Both the position numbers and the translations under genes were made by a program. The notes beneath the pieces were generated by a model. The model had not been told where the DNA came from, made no database searches, and was given only the letters and a program-made list of their open reading frames with translations. A stretch of 64,000 nucleotides of DNA from Serratia sp. AKBS12 (GTDB lineage Bacteria; Pseudomonadota; Gammaproteobacteria; Enterobacterales; Enterobacteriaceae), in contig NZ_JANUSB010000015.1 of the NCBI RefSeq assembly GCF_024793895.1, positions 744,001 to 808,000 of the forward strand, written 5' to 3'. This document shows, piece by piece, positions 38,165-47,307 of the stretch. Every line of letters begins with the position of its first letter. The first letter of the stretch is position 1.

Positions 38165-39649
38165 ATGACAATGAGCACACCTATGCTGGTGACCTTCCTG
38201 GTGTACATTTTCGGGATGGTACTGATCGGCCTGCTTGCCTACCGGGCAACCAATAACTTTGACGATTATATCCTCGGTGGCCGCAGTCTGGGCAGCGTGG
38301 TGACCGCCTTGTCCGCCGGCGCCTCCGACATGAGCGGCTGGTTGCTGATGGGGTTGCCTGGGGCGATTTTCCTGTCTGGCATTTCCGAGAGCTGGATTGC
38401 CATCGGCCTGACCATCGGCGCCTATCTGAACTGGAAACTGGTGGCGGGGCGCCTGCGGGTGCACACCGAAGCCAACAACAATGCCCTGACGCTACCGGAT
38501 TACTTCACCAGCCGTTTTGAAGACAACAGCAAACTGCTGCGGGTGATTTCCGCCATCGTCATTCTGGTGTTCTTCACCATCTACTGCGCTTCCGGCATTG
38601 TGGCCGGCGCGCGCCTGTTTGAAAGCACCTTCGGCATGAGTTATGAAACGGCGCTGTGGGCCGGTGCCGCAGCCACCATTCTGTATACCTTTATCGGTGG
38701 TTTTCTGGCGGTTAGCTGGACCGACACCGTACAGGCCAGCCTGATGATCTTTGCGCTGATCCTGACGCCGGTGTTCGTGATCCTGGCGGTGGGCGGCATT
38801 GACACCTCCATGATGGTGATCGAAGCCAAGAACCCGGCCAATATCGACATGTTCAAGGGGCTGAATCTGGTAGCCATCCTGTCGCTGCTGGGCTGGGGGC
38901 TGGGCTATTTCGGCCAGCCGCACATTCTGGCGCGCTTTATGGCGGCGGATTCGCACCGTACCATTCGCAGCGCCCGTCGCATCAGTATGGCCTGGATGAT
39001 CCTCTGTCTGGTCGGTACCGTGGCGGTCGGTTTCTTCGGCATAGCCTATTTTGCCAATAACCCGGATCAGGCCGGCAATGTGTCGCAAAACGGCGAGCGG
39101 GTGTTTATCGAACTGGCCAGACTGCTGTTCAACCCATGGGTGGCCGGTATTCTGCTGTCGGCCATTCTGGCGGCGGTGATGAGTACCCTGAGCTGCCAGC
39201 TGCTGGTGTGTTCCAGTGCGATTACCGAAGACCTGTACAAGGCTTTCCTGCGCAAGGGGGCCAGCCAGCGTGAGCTGGTGTGGGTAGGGCGTCTGATGGT
39301 GCTGGTGGTGGCGTTGATCGCCATCGCGCTGGCGGCCAACCCGGACAACCGCGTGTTGGGTCTGGTGAGCTATGCCTGGGCCGGTTTTGGCGCGGCATTC
39401 GGTCCAGTGGTGCTGATTTCGGTGATGTGGTCGCGCATGACGCGCAACGGCGCGCTGGCCGGTATGCTGGTTGGAGCGGTGACGGTGCTGGTCTGGAAGC
39501 AGTATGGCTGGCTGGATCTGTACGAAATCATTCCCGGCTTCCTGTTCGCCAGCATCGCTATCGTGCTGGTCAGCCTGATGGGGCGTAAGCCGTCAGTCAC
39601 CATCACCGAACGTTTCGATCAGGCGGAAGCGGAGTTCAAAACCGTTTAA
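38165..39649 (+). CDS. putP: PutP, sodium/proline symporter
   Basis: The ATG at 38165 (MTMSTPMLVTFLVYIFGM) follows GGAGAGTTT and matches E. coli PutP (MAISTPMLVTF), giving 494 residues (E. coli 502). It is a member of the solute:sodium symporter family with about 13 helices. GGRSLGSVVTALSAGASDMSGWLLMG lines the sodium and proline sites. It imports proline for PutA. A frame open upstream to 38069 lacks family similarity and is not used as the start. Confidence 0.97.
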   Translation: MTMSTPMLVTFLVYIFGMVLIGLLAYRATNNFDDYILGGRSLGSVVTALSAGASDMSGWLLMGLPGAIFLSGISESWIAIGLTIGAYLNWKLVAGRLRVHTEANNNALTLPDYFTSRFEDNSKLLRVISAIVILVFFTIYCASGIVAGARLFESTFGMSYETALWAGAAATILYTFIGGFLAVSWTDTVQASLMIFALILTPVFVILAVGGIDTSMMVIEAKNPANIDMFKGLNLVAILSLLGWGLGYFGQPHILARFMAADSHRTIRSARRISMAWMILCLVGTVAVGFFGIAYFANNPDQAGNVSQNGERVFIELARLLFNPWVAGILLSAILAAVMSTLSCQLLVCSSAITEDLYKAFLRKGASQRELVWVGRLMVLVVALIAIALAANPDNRVLGLVSYAWAGFGAAFGPVVLISVMWSRMTRNGALAGMLVGAVTVLVWKQYGWLDLYEIIPGFLFASIAIVLVSLMGRKPSVTITERFDQAEAEFKTV

Positions 39650-39671
39650 GCTGCGCTCGACCCGAACTTGC

Positions 39672-39697
39672 AACGGCTCCCTGACGGAGCCGTTTTT
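39672..39697 (+). terminator. Rho-independent terminator of putP
   Basis: AACGGCTCC (39672-39680) pairs perfectly with GGAGCCGTT (39686-39694) over CTGAC, followed by more T. It lies 22 bases after the putP stop. Confidence 0.9.
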
Positions 39698-39964
39698 CGT
39701 TTGGACTCTGGCCAGATATACCTGTCTGCAACACCCGTTTCCCAGCGGCGGCAAACACGAATCGTGGCCGTTGCGACGCCATGACGGCGCGCCGGAATAT
39801 CGACTTTATGGTCGCAACGCTGTTTACGGATACCGCCAGCAAAGCGTGGGGCAACCGCCGAGACTCGCGCCAGCCCGGCGCGAGGTCGCTCATCCGCTAT
39901 GGTTACAACTGGCGACAATTTGATAAGAAAAAATCACCCTTCGCGCACTTGTATTTCTTCTTGG
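39698..39964. other. Gap between the putP terminator and the Fur box
   Basis: This 267-base stretch has no convincing gene. A 63-codon frame at 39781-39972 has no ribosome binding site that I trust and runs into the Fur box. The last 70 bases become AT-rich (GATAAGAAAAAATCACCC), as expected near the efeU promoter. Confidence 0.4.
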
Positions 39965-39983
39965 GAGAATGATAATCACTATC
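39965..39983 (+). promoter_or_regulatory. Fur box upstream of efeUOB
   Basis: GAGAATGATAATCACTATC matches 17 of 19 bases of the Fur consensus GATAATGATAATCATTATC. It lies 89 bases before the efeU ATG, so the operon should be repressed by Fur with iron. Confidence 0.9.
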
Positions 39984-40071
39984 GTTCTGGTTTACTTTTC
40001 TTTACATTAACGGCCGCCGAATTTCTCGCCGGCCAATCGACGATCGTCGTCATCTCAGAGGTTATCAACCT

Positions 40072-40917
40072 ATGTTTGTACCCTTTCTTATCATGTTCCG
40101 TGAGGGCCTTGAGGCCGCGCTGATCGTCAGTCTGATCGCCAGCTACCTCAAGCGCACCCAGCGCGGGCAATGGCTCGGTGCCATGTGGATTGGGGTGGTG
40201 GCTGCTGCCGCACTGTGCCTGGCACTGGGGATCTTTATCAATGAAACCACCGGCGAGTTCCCGCAGAAACAGCAGGAACTGTTTGAGGGGTTGGTGGCGG
40301 TGGTGGCGGTGCTGATCCTGACCTACATGGTGTTTTGGATGCGTAAGGTATCCCGCTCGGTGAAGGTGCACCTGGAAGGGGCTATCGACAACGCGCTGGC
40401 TTCTGCCAGGGGACAGGGGTGGGCATTGATTGCCATGGTGTTCTTTGCGGTGGCGCGCGAAGGGCTGGAGTCGGTGTTCTTCCTGCTGGCGGCGTTCCAG
40501 CAGGACGTTGGCATCGGCGCGCCGGTTGGCGCCATGCTCGGTCTGGTCTGCGCCATCGCGCTGGGCATGATGATTTACTGGGGCGGCGTCAAGCTGCATC
40601 TGGCGAAATTCTTCAAATGGACCAGCCTGTTCATTCTGTTTGTCGCCGCCGGTCTGGCGGCCGGTGCGATCCGCGCTTTCCACGAAGCGGGACTGTGGAA
40701 CCACTTCCAGGCCGTGGCATTCGATCTCAGCGCCACGCTTTCCACCCATTCGCTGTTTGGCACGCTGCTCGAGGGCATGTTCGGCTATCAGGAAGCGCCG
40801 TCGGTCAGCGAAGTGACGGTGTATTTCCTCTACCTGATCCCGGCACTGGTGTGCTTCGCGCTGCCGCCGCGTGCGGCCGCGGGTGCGGTAGCGACACAAC
40901 GTAAAATCAACCATTAA
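40072..40917 (+). CDS. efeU: EfeU, ferrous iron permease
   Basis: The 281-residue FTR1-family protein has about seven helices and two REXXE iron-binding motifs: FREGLEAAL at the N-terminus and AREGLESVF near residue 128. It passes iron across the inner membrane. The gene is intact, unlike the frameshifted copy of E. coli K-12. It is the first gene of efeUOB, with 19 bases to efeO. Confidence 0.96.
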   Translation: MFVPFLIMFREGLEAALIVSLIASYLKRTQRGQWLGAMWIGVVAAAALCLALGIFINETTGEFPQKQQELFEGLVAVVAVLILTYMVFWMRKVSRSVKVHLEGAIDNALASARGQGWALIAMVFFAVAREGLESVFFLLAAFQQDVGIGAPVGAMLGLVCAIALGMMIYWGGVKLHLAKFFKWTSLFILFVAAGLAAGAIRAFHEAGLWNHFQAVAFDLSATLSTHSLFGTLLEGMFGYQEAPSVSEVTVYFLYLIPALVCFALPPRAAAGAVATQRKINH

Positions 40918-40936
40918 CTTTAACAGGGAATCTTGC

Positions 40937-42070
40937 ATGACGACTCAATACCGCCGTAAGGCATTACATGCAGCACTACTGGCCGCACCGGCGTTGGCGT
41001 TCAGCGTCGGCGCGTCGGCGGCCGATGTACCGCAGGTGAAGATTAGCGTTAACGACAAGCAGTGCGAGCCGATGCAACTGAGCGTGCCGGCCGGCAAAAC
41101 CCAGTTCGTGGTGCGTAACGCCAGCCAGAAAAACCTGGAATGGGAAATCCTCAAAGGCGTGATGGTGGTGGAAGAGCGTGAAAATATTGCGCCGGGGTTC
41201 ACGCAAAAAATGACCGCCAATCTCGAGCCCGGCGAGTATGAGATGACCTGCGGTCTGCTCAGCAATCCTAAGGGTAAGCTGACGGTGACCACGGCTGCCG
41301 CTGCCGCCGGTGACGGCAAGCCGAACGTGCTGGATCTGGTGGGGCCGATTGCCGAATACAAGGTGTACGTCAGCCAAGAGGTCGATGGCCTGGTCAAACA
41401 GACCAAACGGTTTACCGATGCGATCAAGTCCGGCAACCTGGCAGAGGCGCGCAAACTGTATGCGCCGACGCGGCAGCATTATGAACGTATCGAGCCGATC
41501 GCCGAACTGTTCTCCGATCTGGACGGCAGCATTGACGCCCGTGAAGACGATTACGAGAAAAAAGCCGAAGATGCCAACTTCACCGGCTTCCACCGTTTGG
41601 AAAAGGCGCTGTTCGCTGATAACACCACCACCGGCATGAACGACTATGCCGATCGGTTGTACCGAGACACCGTCGAACTGCAAAAACGTATTACCGATCT
41701 GACGTTCCCCCCGAACAAGGTGGTGGGGGGGGCCGCGGGTCTGATCGAGGAAGTCGCCGCCAGTAAAATCAGTGGCGAAGAGGATCGTTACAGCCGTACC
41801 GATCTGTGGGATTTCCAGGCCAATGTCGATGGCGCCCAGAAGATAGTCAACCTGTTGCGTCCATTGCTGGTCAAGGCCAACGCGCCGCTGCTGGGCAAAA
41901 TTGACGCCAACTTCAAAACCGTCGATGGCGTGCTGGCGAAATACAAAACCGAGGATGGGTACGCCTCTTACGAAAAACTGACCGATGCCGATCGCAACGC
42001 GTTGAAAGGACCTATTACCGCGCTGGCGGAAGATTTGTCGCAGTTGCGCGGCGTGTTGGGACTGGATTGA
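40937..42070 (+). CDS. efeO: EfeO, periplasmic iron-uptake component
   Basis: The 377-residue protein has a signal peptide (cleavage near GASAADVPQ) and an N-terminal cupredoxin-like domain (about 30-125). A C-terminal M75 domain carries [20 protein letters not shown] and the HxxE motif in [10 protein letters not shown]. It binds iron in the periplasm and works with EfeU and EfeB. It matches the length and layout of E. coli EfeO (375). Confidence 0.96.
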   Translation: MTTQYRRKALHAALLAAPALAFSVGASAADVPQVKISVNDKQCEPMQLSVPAGKTQFVVRNASQKNLEWEILKGVMVVEERENIAPGFTQKMTANLEPGEYEMTCGLLSNPKGKLTVTTAAAAAGDGKPNVLDLVGPIAEYKVYVSQEVDGLVKQTKRFTDAIKSGNLAEARKLYAPTRQHYERIEPIAELFSDLDGSIDAREDDYEKKAEDANFTGFHRLEKALFADNTTTGMNDYADRLYRDTVELQKRITDLTFPPNKVVGGAAGLIEEVAASKISGEEDRYSRTDLWDFQANVDGAQKIVNLLRPLLVKANAPLLGKIDANFKTVDGVLAKYKTEDGYASYEKLTDADRNALKGPITALAEDLSQLRGVLGLD

Positions 42071-42081
42071 GGCAACGGGCG

Positions 42082-43386
42082 ATGAGCAAGCAAATCGTCG
42101 GCCCGCAGGACGGGCCGCATTCGCAACCGCCGGAGGCACCGTCGCCGTCGCGCCGCCGTCTGCTGCTGGGGATGGGCATGGCGAGCGGCGCATTGGCGCT
42201 AGGGGGCAACCCGCTGGCGCGTGCCGCCGACCGCGCTGCCGCCAGCGCCGAACCCCGGGATGAACGCTGGCAAACGCAGCCGTTTTATGGCGAACATCAG
42301 GCCGGGGTACTGACGCCGCAGCAGGCGGCCATGATGCTGGTGGCGTTCGACGTCCTGGCCACCAACCGCCAGGATCTGGCGCGGTTATTCCGGTTGCTGA
42401 CCGACCGCATTGCGTTTCTGACTCATGGTGGCAAGGCGCCGGAGGTGGACGCCAGGCTGCCGCCGCTGGATTCCGGCATCATGGGGTCGGAGATTTACCC
42501 GGATAACCTGACCATTACGGTATCGGTCGGCGCCTCGCTGTTTGATGCGCGTTTCGGGCTGGCGGCGCAAAAACCGTTGCGTTTGCAGCGCATGACGCGT
42601 TTCCCCAACGATTCGCTCGATGCCAGTCTGTGCCATGGCGATCTGCTGTTGCAGATTTGCGCCAATACCCATGAAACGGTGATCCACGCGTTGCGCGATA
42701 TCATCAAGCATGCGCCGGATCTGCTCAGCGTACGCTGGAAACGCGAGGGATTTATTTCCACCCATGCGGCGCGCAGCAAGGGTAAGGAAACGCCGATCAA
42801 TCTGCTGGGCTTCAAGGACGGCACTGCCAATCCCAAAACCAGTGACAAGCCGTTGATGGACAAGGTGGTGTGGGTGGGCGACGACGCCGGAGAACCCGCC
42901 TGGGCGGTGGGCGGCAGTTACCAGGCGGCGCGTATTATCCGCTTCCACGTCGAGTTTTGGGACCGTACGCCGTTACAGGAACAACAGACTATCTTCGGCC
43001 GTGACAAGCACAGTGGTGCGCCGCTGGGCATGCAACACGAGCATGACGAACCCGATTACGCCAACGATCCGCACGGCGAGATCATCCCGATGGATGCGCA
43101 TATTCGGCTGGCCAACCCGCGCACGCCGGCAAGCCAGAGCAACCTGATGTTGCGCCGCGGATATAGCTATTCGCTTGGGGTGTCCAATTCCGGGCAACTG
43201 GAAATGGGGCTGCTGTTTGTGTGTTATCAGGCGGATCTGGAAAAGGGCTTTTTGACGGTGCAAAAACGCCTCAACGGCGAGGCGTTGGAAGAGTATGTCA
43301 AGCCGATTGGCGGCGGCTATTTCTTTGTCCTGCCTGGCGTTAAGCACCACCAGGACTCCCTCGGCAGCGCCCTGCTAGCGAGCTGA
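42082..43386 (+). CDS. efeB: EfeB, Tat-exported DyP-type haem peroxidase
   Basis: The ATG at 42082 gives 434 residues; an in-frame TTG at 42067 overlapping the efeO stop is possible but less likely. The N-terminus carries a Tat signal ([20 protein letters not shown]). The DyP signature GFKDGTANP is present, with the haem-proximal His region [13 protein letters not shown]. EfeB is a haem peroxidase of the periplasm that helps ferrous or haem iron use with EfeUO. It ends the operon. Confidence 0.96.
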   Translation: MSKQIVGPQDGPHSQPPEAPSPSRRRLLLGMGMASGALALGGNPLARAADRAAASAEPRDERWQTQPFYGEHQAGVLTPQQAAMMLVAFDVLATNRQDLARLFRLLTDRIAFLTHGGKAPEVDARLPPLDSGIMGSEIYPDNLTITVSVGASLFDARFGLAAQKPLRLQRMTRFPNDSLDASLCHGDLLLQICANTHETVIHALRDIIKHAPDLLSVRWKREGFISTHAARSKGKETPINLLGFKDGTANPKTSDKPLMDKVVWVGDDAGEPAWAVGGSYQAARIIRFHVEFWDRTPLQEQQTIFGRDKHSGAPLGMQHEHDEPDYANDPHGEIIPMDAHIRLANPRTPASQSNLMLRRGYSYSLGVSNSGQLEMGLLFVCYQADLEKGFLTVQKRLNGEALEEYVKPIGGGYFFVLPGVKHHQDSLGSALLAS

Positions 43387-43411
43387 TGGCGGCAATGTAC
43401 TGTTAATACCG

Positions 43412-43442
43412 GGCTGCCGGTCGCTGATGCCGACCGGCAGCC
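43412..43442. terminator. Long GC hairpin after efeB
   Basis: GGCTGCCGGTCG (43412-43423) pairs perfectly with CGACCGGCAGCC (43431-43442) over a 7-base loop. It lies 25 bases after the efeB stop and before nasR. No T-run follows on either strand, so it may act as a weak terminator, a 3'-end stabiliser or a REP-like element. Confidence 0.55.
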
Positions 43443-43548
43443 GCAGCTCGGCACCACCGTCGCCGAGCGTCGCCTTTGGCGTTTTATGCGCCGCCACGGC
43501 ACGACTTTTGCACGATCCTCTCCATTATCCCCAATCGGAAACTGCATC

Positions 43549-44817
43549 ATGAGCCGTAATCCTGCTTTTCCGCCCAGCGCCGGCGATTTTCTGCTGGCAT
43601 CAAAACGCTGTGAAATCATCGTGCTGCGACAGTTGTTGCAAATGGGGCAACTGGTGGGACGGATCAGTCAGTTGATCCACGTGCTGCAACGCGAGCGCGG
43701 TACGGTAAATATCTATCTGTGCTCCCACGGTGCACTGTTTGGCGAACGGTTGGCAGCCCGCACCCGCGACGTCGAACAGGCCGAGTTGGCGGTGCATCGC
43801 CAGTTGGCGCAACTGGACGCCAACACCGCACCGTTGGCCGGTGCCAGCCGGCTGTTCAACAGCATCGCCTGCGTGTTGCATAACCTGACCACGCTGTCGA
43901 CGCTGCGTCGTCAGGTCCAGTTGCAACAGATTGCGCAACCGGATGCCATGCATACCTTTAACGGAATTATCCGCAGCCTGTTGGCGCTGGTGTTTGAAGC
44001 CGCTGACGCCTGCGTCGAGCCGGCGATTGCGCGCCGCTTGATCGCCATGTTCAGTTTTATGCAGGGCAAGGAGCTGGCCGGGCAGGAACGCGCCATCGGC
44101 GCCGCCGGGTTTGCCGCTCGGCAATTCAGCCTCGAGGCGCAGCAGAAATTATTGCAACTGATCGAGGCTCAGGAGCGCTGTTTTCAGAGTTTTATCGAAT
44201 TTGCCGATCCGCAGTCGCTGGCCCAGTGGCAGCGTATGCAGCAACAGGGCGATCGGGAGTTTGAACGGCTGCGGCGCATTGCCTGCACTCAGACGCGGCC
44301 TGGTGATGGCAACGACACCAGTCTGCGCTGGTTCGATATCACCACCGCGCGTATCGATCTGATGAAGCAGATCGAGGATCGGCTGGAAGAGGCGCTGATG
44401 AGCGGTTGTCGCGACGCATTGACCGCGGCCAGCGACGCGCTGACGCAAGACGGTGGCGGGTTGCAAGGCCGCTTACAACCGCAGGCCGACGGCTACACGG
44501 TGTTTATCTCCGCCTCGCAGGACGAACCGATGCTCAGCGACGGTATCAACCCGCGCCTGGGACGCTCGATGGTCGAGATGATCCGCCAGCAATCCCAGCG
44601 ACTGCAGGCGCTGTCGCAAGAACTGGCGGCAACGCGCGCCACCTTGCAGGAGCGTGGCGAAATCGAATGCGCCAAGGGGCTGCTGATTCAGCATCGCGGC
44701 ATGACGGAAGACGGCGCACACCAGCTGCTGCGCAAAATGGCGATGGACCAGAACAAACGGCTGATCGATATAGCCCGCGCCATGCTGGCAGTAGCGGATA
44801 TCCTGCCGGGAAAATAG
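43549..44817 (+). CDS. nasR: NasR, nitrate/nitrite-responsive antiterminator
   Basis: The ATG at 43549 (MSRNPAFPPSAGDFLLASKR) gives 422 residues. An N-terminal nitrate-sensing NIT domain (about 30-300: VLQRERGTVNIYLCSHGALFG and a long helical bundle) is followed by a C-terminal ANTAR RNA-binding domain. ANTAR covers about 365-420: ERGEIECAKGLLIQHRGMTE, HQLLRKMAMDQNKRLIDIARAML. In Klebsiella, NasR senses nitrate and binds a leader hairpin to let RNA polymerase pass the nasF attenuator. The matching leader lies directly downstream. Confidence 0.94.
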   Translation: MSRNPAFPPSAGDFLLASKRCEIIVLRQLLQMGQLVGRISQLIHVLQRERGTVNIYLCSHGALFGERLAARTRDVEQAELAVHRQLAQLDANTAPLAGASRLFNSIACVLHNLTTLSTLRRQVQLQQIAQPDAMHTFNGIIRSLLALVFEAADACVEPAIARRLIAMFSFMQGKELAGQERAIGAAGFAARQFSLEAQQKLLQLIEAQERCFQSFIEFADPQSLAQWQRMQQQGDREFERLRRIACTQTRPGDGNDTSLRWFDITTARIDLMKQIEDRLEEALMSGCRDALTAASDALTQDGGGLQGRLQPQADGYTVFISASQDEPMLSDGINPRLGRSMVEMIRQQSQRLQALSQELAATRATLQERGEIECAKGLLIQHRGMTEDGAHQLLRKMAMDQNKRLIDIARAMLAVADILPGK

Positions 44818-44838
44818 CGTTACTCCCTAGGGAGTATA

Positions 44839-44855
44839 TGCACACCACCAGTGCA
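44839..44855 (+). promoter_or_regulatory. NtrC-like enhancer site upstream of nasF
   Basis: TGCACACCACCAGTGCA has the perfect outer half-sites of the NtrC consensus TGCACC-N5-GGTGCA (TGCAC...GTGCA, 17 bases). It lies about 110-130 bases before the predicted transcription start, a normal place for a sigma-54 enhancer. A weaker TGCA-GTGGCA-like copy follows near 44874-44887. Confidence 0.6.
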
Positions 44856-44940
44856 GCTAATGCCTCCGGATTGTGCATGAGGTGGCAGCAGAGCCGGCCC
44901 AAGGCAGGGAAAACCCGTGCCAGTCCGTCATATGCAAACC

Positions 44941-44956
44941 TGGCACGCAAGCTGCA
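44941..44956 (+). promoter_or_regulatory. sigma-54 promoter of the nas operon
   Basis: TGGCACGCAAGCTGCA fits the consensus TGGCACG-N4-TTGCA with one mismatch: GG and GC are exactly ten bases apart (-24/-12). Transcription should start near 44966-44967, just before the antiterminator hairpin. This implies NtrC control by nitrogen limitation. Confidence 0.85.
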
Positions 44957-44968
44957 TTAATCAGATTG

Positions 44969-45096
44969 TCTCTGAGCCAATGGCGGTTCAGTGAACAACG
45001 ATACCCAGCAGCCAACGGGCCGCAGGTAGATTGGATAAAGGCGTCCTTTCAGCACGTTCACCCCAACGGTGGAACGTGCTGACTGGACGCCTTTTT
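44969..45096 (+). ncRNA. nas leader: ANTAR-type hairpin and attenuator terminator
   Basis: CTGAGCC (44972-44978) pairs with GGTTCAG (44985-44991; one G-U) over the hexaloop AATGGC. This loop has A at position 1 and G at position 4, as in RNA targets of ANTAR proteins. A second, imperfect helix is at 45005-45026 (inner GCC/GGC). A strong terminator follows: AAAGGCGTCC (45037-45046) with GGACGCCTTT (45085-45094), inner CAGCACGTTC/GAACGTGCTG, then T-runs. This matches the Klebsiella nasF leader: without nitrate transcription stops, and with nitrate NasR binds and blocks termination. Confidence 0.88.
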
Positions 45097-45127
45097 GTTT
45101 TTATCGCAACGCGTGAAGGATTGGCTG

Positions 45128-46387
45128 ATGACGCACACCAAACACTCCGGGATGAAACTGTCGCGCCGCCGTTTTCTGGTCGGCAGCGCAGCGCTGGGCG
45201 GCGGCATGATGCTGCCGGGCCTGATGAATGCAGCCTGGGCGGCAGGTTCCGATGCGCCGGAGAAAAAAGAAATCCGCGTCGGCTTCATCCCGCTTACCGA
45301 CTGCGCCTCGGTGGTCATGGCGGCAGTGAACAAGTTTGATGAAAAGTACGGCATCAAAATCATCCCGAGCAAAGAGGCCAGTTGGGCAGCGGTGCGCGAC
45401 AAGCTGCTGTCCGGCGAGCTGGACGCCGCGCACGCGCTGTACGGCATGATTTATGGGCTGCAACTGGGGGCTGCCGGGCCGCAGCATGATATGGCGGTGT
45501 TGATGACGCTCAACAACAACGGCCAGGCGATCACCTTATCCAACCAGTTCAGGCAGGCCGGCGTCACCGATGCGGCCACGCTGAAAAAACACATCGATGC
45601 CAGCGCCAAGGGCACCTATACCTTCGCGCAAACCTTCCCGACCGGCACCCATGCCATGTGGCTCTATTACTGGCTGGCAAACGCCGGTATTCACCCGTTC
45701 AACGACGTGCGCAACGTGGTGGTGCCGCCGCCGCAAATGGTGATGAACATGAAGATCGGCAACATGAGCGGCTTCTGCGTTGGCGAACCGTGGAACCAGC
45801 GGGCGATAGCCGAAGACATCGGTTTCACCGCGGTCACCACGCAGCAGATTTGGCCGGATCATCCGGAAAAAGTGCTGGGCACCCGCGCCGCCTGGGTCAG
45901 CGCCAACCCGAACAGCGCCAGGGCGTTGACCGCAGCGGTGCTGGATGCTGCGCGCTGGATCGACAGTTCCGACGCCAACCGCCAGCAAACCGCGCAGGTG
46001 GTGGCGGGGCGCGCCTATATCAACACCCGGCCCGAGATCATCACCGGCCGCATGCTTGGCAAGTATGACAACGGCCTGGGCAACAGCTGGCAGGACCCAC
46101 ACGGTATGCGCTTTTTCCATGACGGCGAAGTCAGCTTCCCGTATCTGTCCGACGGCATGTGGTTCTTGACCCAGCAGCAACGCTGGGGGCTGTTGAGCGC
46201 CGAACCGGACTATCTGGCGGTGGCGAAGCAGATCAACCGGATCGACGTGTATCGCCAGGCGGCAACCGCCGTTGGCGGCGTCAATCTGCCGGCCAGCGAA
46301 ATGCGCGTCAGTACCCTGATCGACGGCAAGCGCTGGGACGGCAGTAACCCGGCGGAATATGCCAACAGTTTTGCTGTTAAACGTTGA
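45128..46387 (+). CDS. nasF: NasF/NrtA, periplasmic nitrate-binding protein
   Basis: The ATG at 45128 follows AAGGATTGGCTG and gives 419 residues. The N-terminus has a Tat-type signal (KLSRRRFLVGSAALGGGMML), unusual for ABC binding proteins but normal for NrtA/NasF. The body has EIRVGFIPLTDCASVVMAA and TFPTGTHAMWLYYWLANAGI of the nitrate-binding family. It binds nitrate/nitrite and delivers it to NasE/NasD. It lies 31 bases after the attenuator. Confidence 0.95.
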   Translation: MTHTKHSGMKLSRRRFLVGSAALGGGMMLPGLMNAAWAAGSDAPEKKEIRVGFIPLTDCASVVMAAVNKFDEKYGIKIIPSKEASWAAVRDKLLSGELDAAHALYGMIYGLQLGAAGPQHDMAVLMTLNNNGQAITLSNQFRQAGVTDAATLKKHIDASAKGTYTFAQTFPTGTHAMWLYYWLANAGIHPFNDVRNVVVPPPQMVMNMKIGNMSGFCVGEPWNQRAIAEDIGFTAVTTQQIWPDHPEKVLGTRAAWVSANPNSARALTAAVLDAARWIDSSDANRQQTAQVVAGRAYINTRPEIITGRMLGKYDNGLGNSWQDPHGMRFFHDGEVSFPYLSDGMWFLTQQQRWGLLSAEPDYLAVAKQINRIDVYRQAATAVGGVNLPASEMRVSTLIDGKRWDGSNPAEYANSFAVKR

Positions 46388-46397
46388 GAGGTAGGCA

Positions 46398-47297
46398 ATG
46401 AAGAATCTGGCACAACGAATTGAACCCGCGCAGCCGATAAGCGCACGGATTGTCCCGCTGAAGGAGGCCAAACCCGTGGCGTTGCCTACTTCGGCACCGC
46501 TCGGCAAACCGCGCGGCAGCCTGCGCTGGCAGCAGGCGTTTCGCCGTGCGGTGCCAGCGGCGCTGGGTATGGTGCTGGTGCTGGCGGTGTGGCAAATCGC
46601 CGCGCTCAACAGCCGGGGTTTTCCGACGCCGCTGGCCACCTGGCAGGCGGCGCTGACGCTGTTTGCCGATCCGTTTTATTCGGCCGGGCCAAACGACCAG
46701 GGCATCGGCTGGAACGTGCTCGCCTCCTTGCAGCGGGTGGCGACCGGGTTTGGTCTGGCGGCGTTGGTCGGCATTCCCGCCGGTTTTCTGCTGGGGCGCT
46801 TTGCGTTTCTGGCGCAGATGCTCAATCCGATCATTTCACTGTTGCGTCCGGTTAGCCCGCTGGCCTGGCTGCCGATCGGCCTGCTGCTGTTTCAGCGTGC
46901 TGAACCGGCGTCGACCTGGACCATCTTCATCTGTTCGATCTGGCCGATGATCCTCAACACTGCCGAAGGCGTAACGCGCATTCCGCAGGATTACCTCAAC
47001 GTGGCGCGGGTGCTGAAACTGTCGGAGTGGACGGTGATGCGCAAGATCCTGTTCCCGGCGGTGCTGCCGTTTGTGCTGACCGGCGTGCGTCTGTCGATCG
47101 GCATTGCCTGGCTGGTGATTGTGGCGGCGGAAATGCTGACCGGTGGCGTTGGCATCGGTTTTTGGATCTGGAACGAGTGGAACAATCTCAACGTGGAAAA
47201 CATCATCATCGCCATCGTGGTGATTGGCGTGGTCGGACTGTTGCTCGAGCAGGGGTTGATGCTGCTGGCCAAACGTTTCAACTATCAAAACCATTAA
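46398..47297 (+). CDS. nasE: NasE/NrtB, nitrate ABC transporter permease
   Basis: The 299-residue inner-membrane protein has a long cytoplasmic N-terminus (about 55 residues) and then about six helices. The permease motif is LNVARVLKLSEWTVMRKILFP (EAA loop), followed by GVRLSIGIAWLVIVAAEMLTGGVGIGFWIWNEWN (in part), typical of NrtB/SsuC-type permeases. GAGAGGTAGGCA precedes the ATG. It forms the pore for nitrate uptake. Confidence 0.95.
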   Translation: MKNLAQRIEPAQPISARIVPLKEAKPVALPTSAPLGKPRGSLRWQQAFRRAVPAALGMVLVLAVWQIAALNSRGFPTPLATWQAALTLFADPFYSAGPNDQGIGWNVLASLQRVATGFGLAALVGIPAGFLLGRFAFLAQMLNPIISLLRPVSPLAWLPIGLLLFQRAEPASTWTIFICSIWPMILNTAEGVTRIPQDYLNVARVLKLSEWTVMRKILFPAVLPFVLTGVRLSIGIAWLVIVAAEMLTGGVGIGFWIWNEWNNLNVENIIIAIVVIGVVGLLLEQGLMLLAKRFNYQNH

Positions 47298-47307
47298 GGA
47301 GCGCGCC

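Noticed and set aside
39781-39972. 63-codon + strand open frame upstream of efeU
   Set aside because: No ribosome site, no recognisable protein pattern, and it runs over the Fur box and into the promoter region.
44818-45127. Possible small coding frames in the nas leader
   Set aside because: The region is explained by a sigma-54 promoter, an ANTAR hairpin and a terminator; the frames there have no ribosome site.
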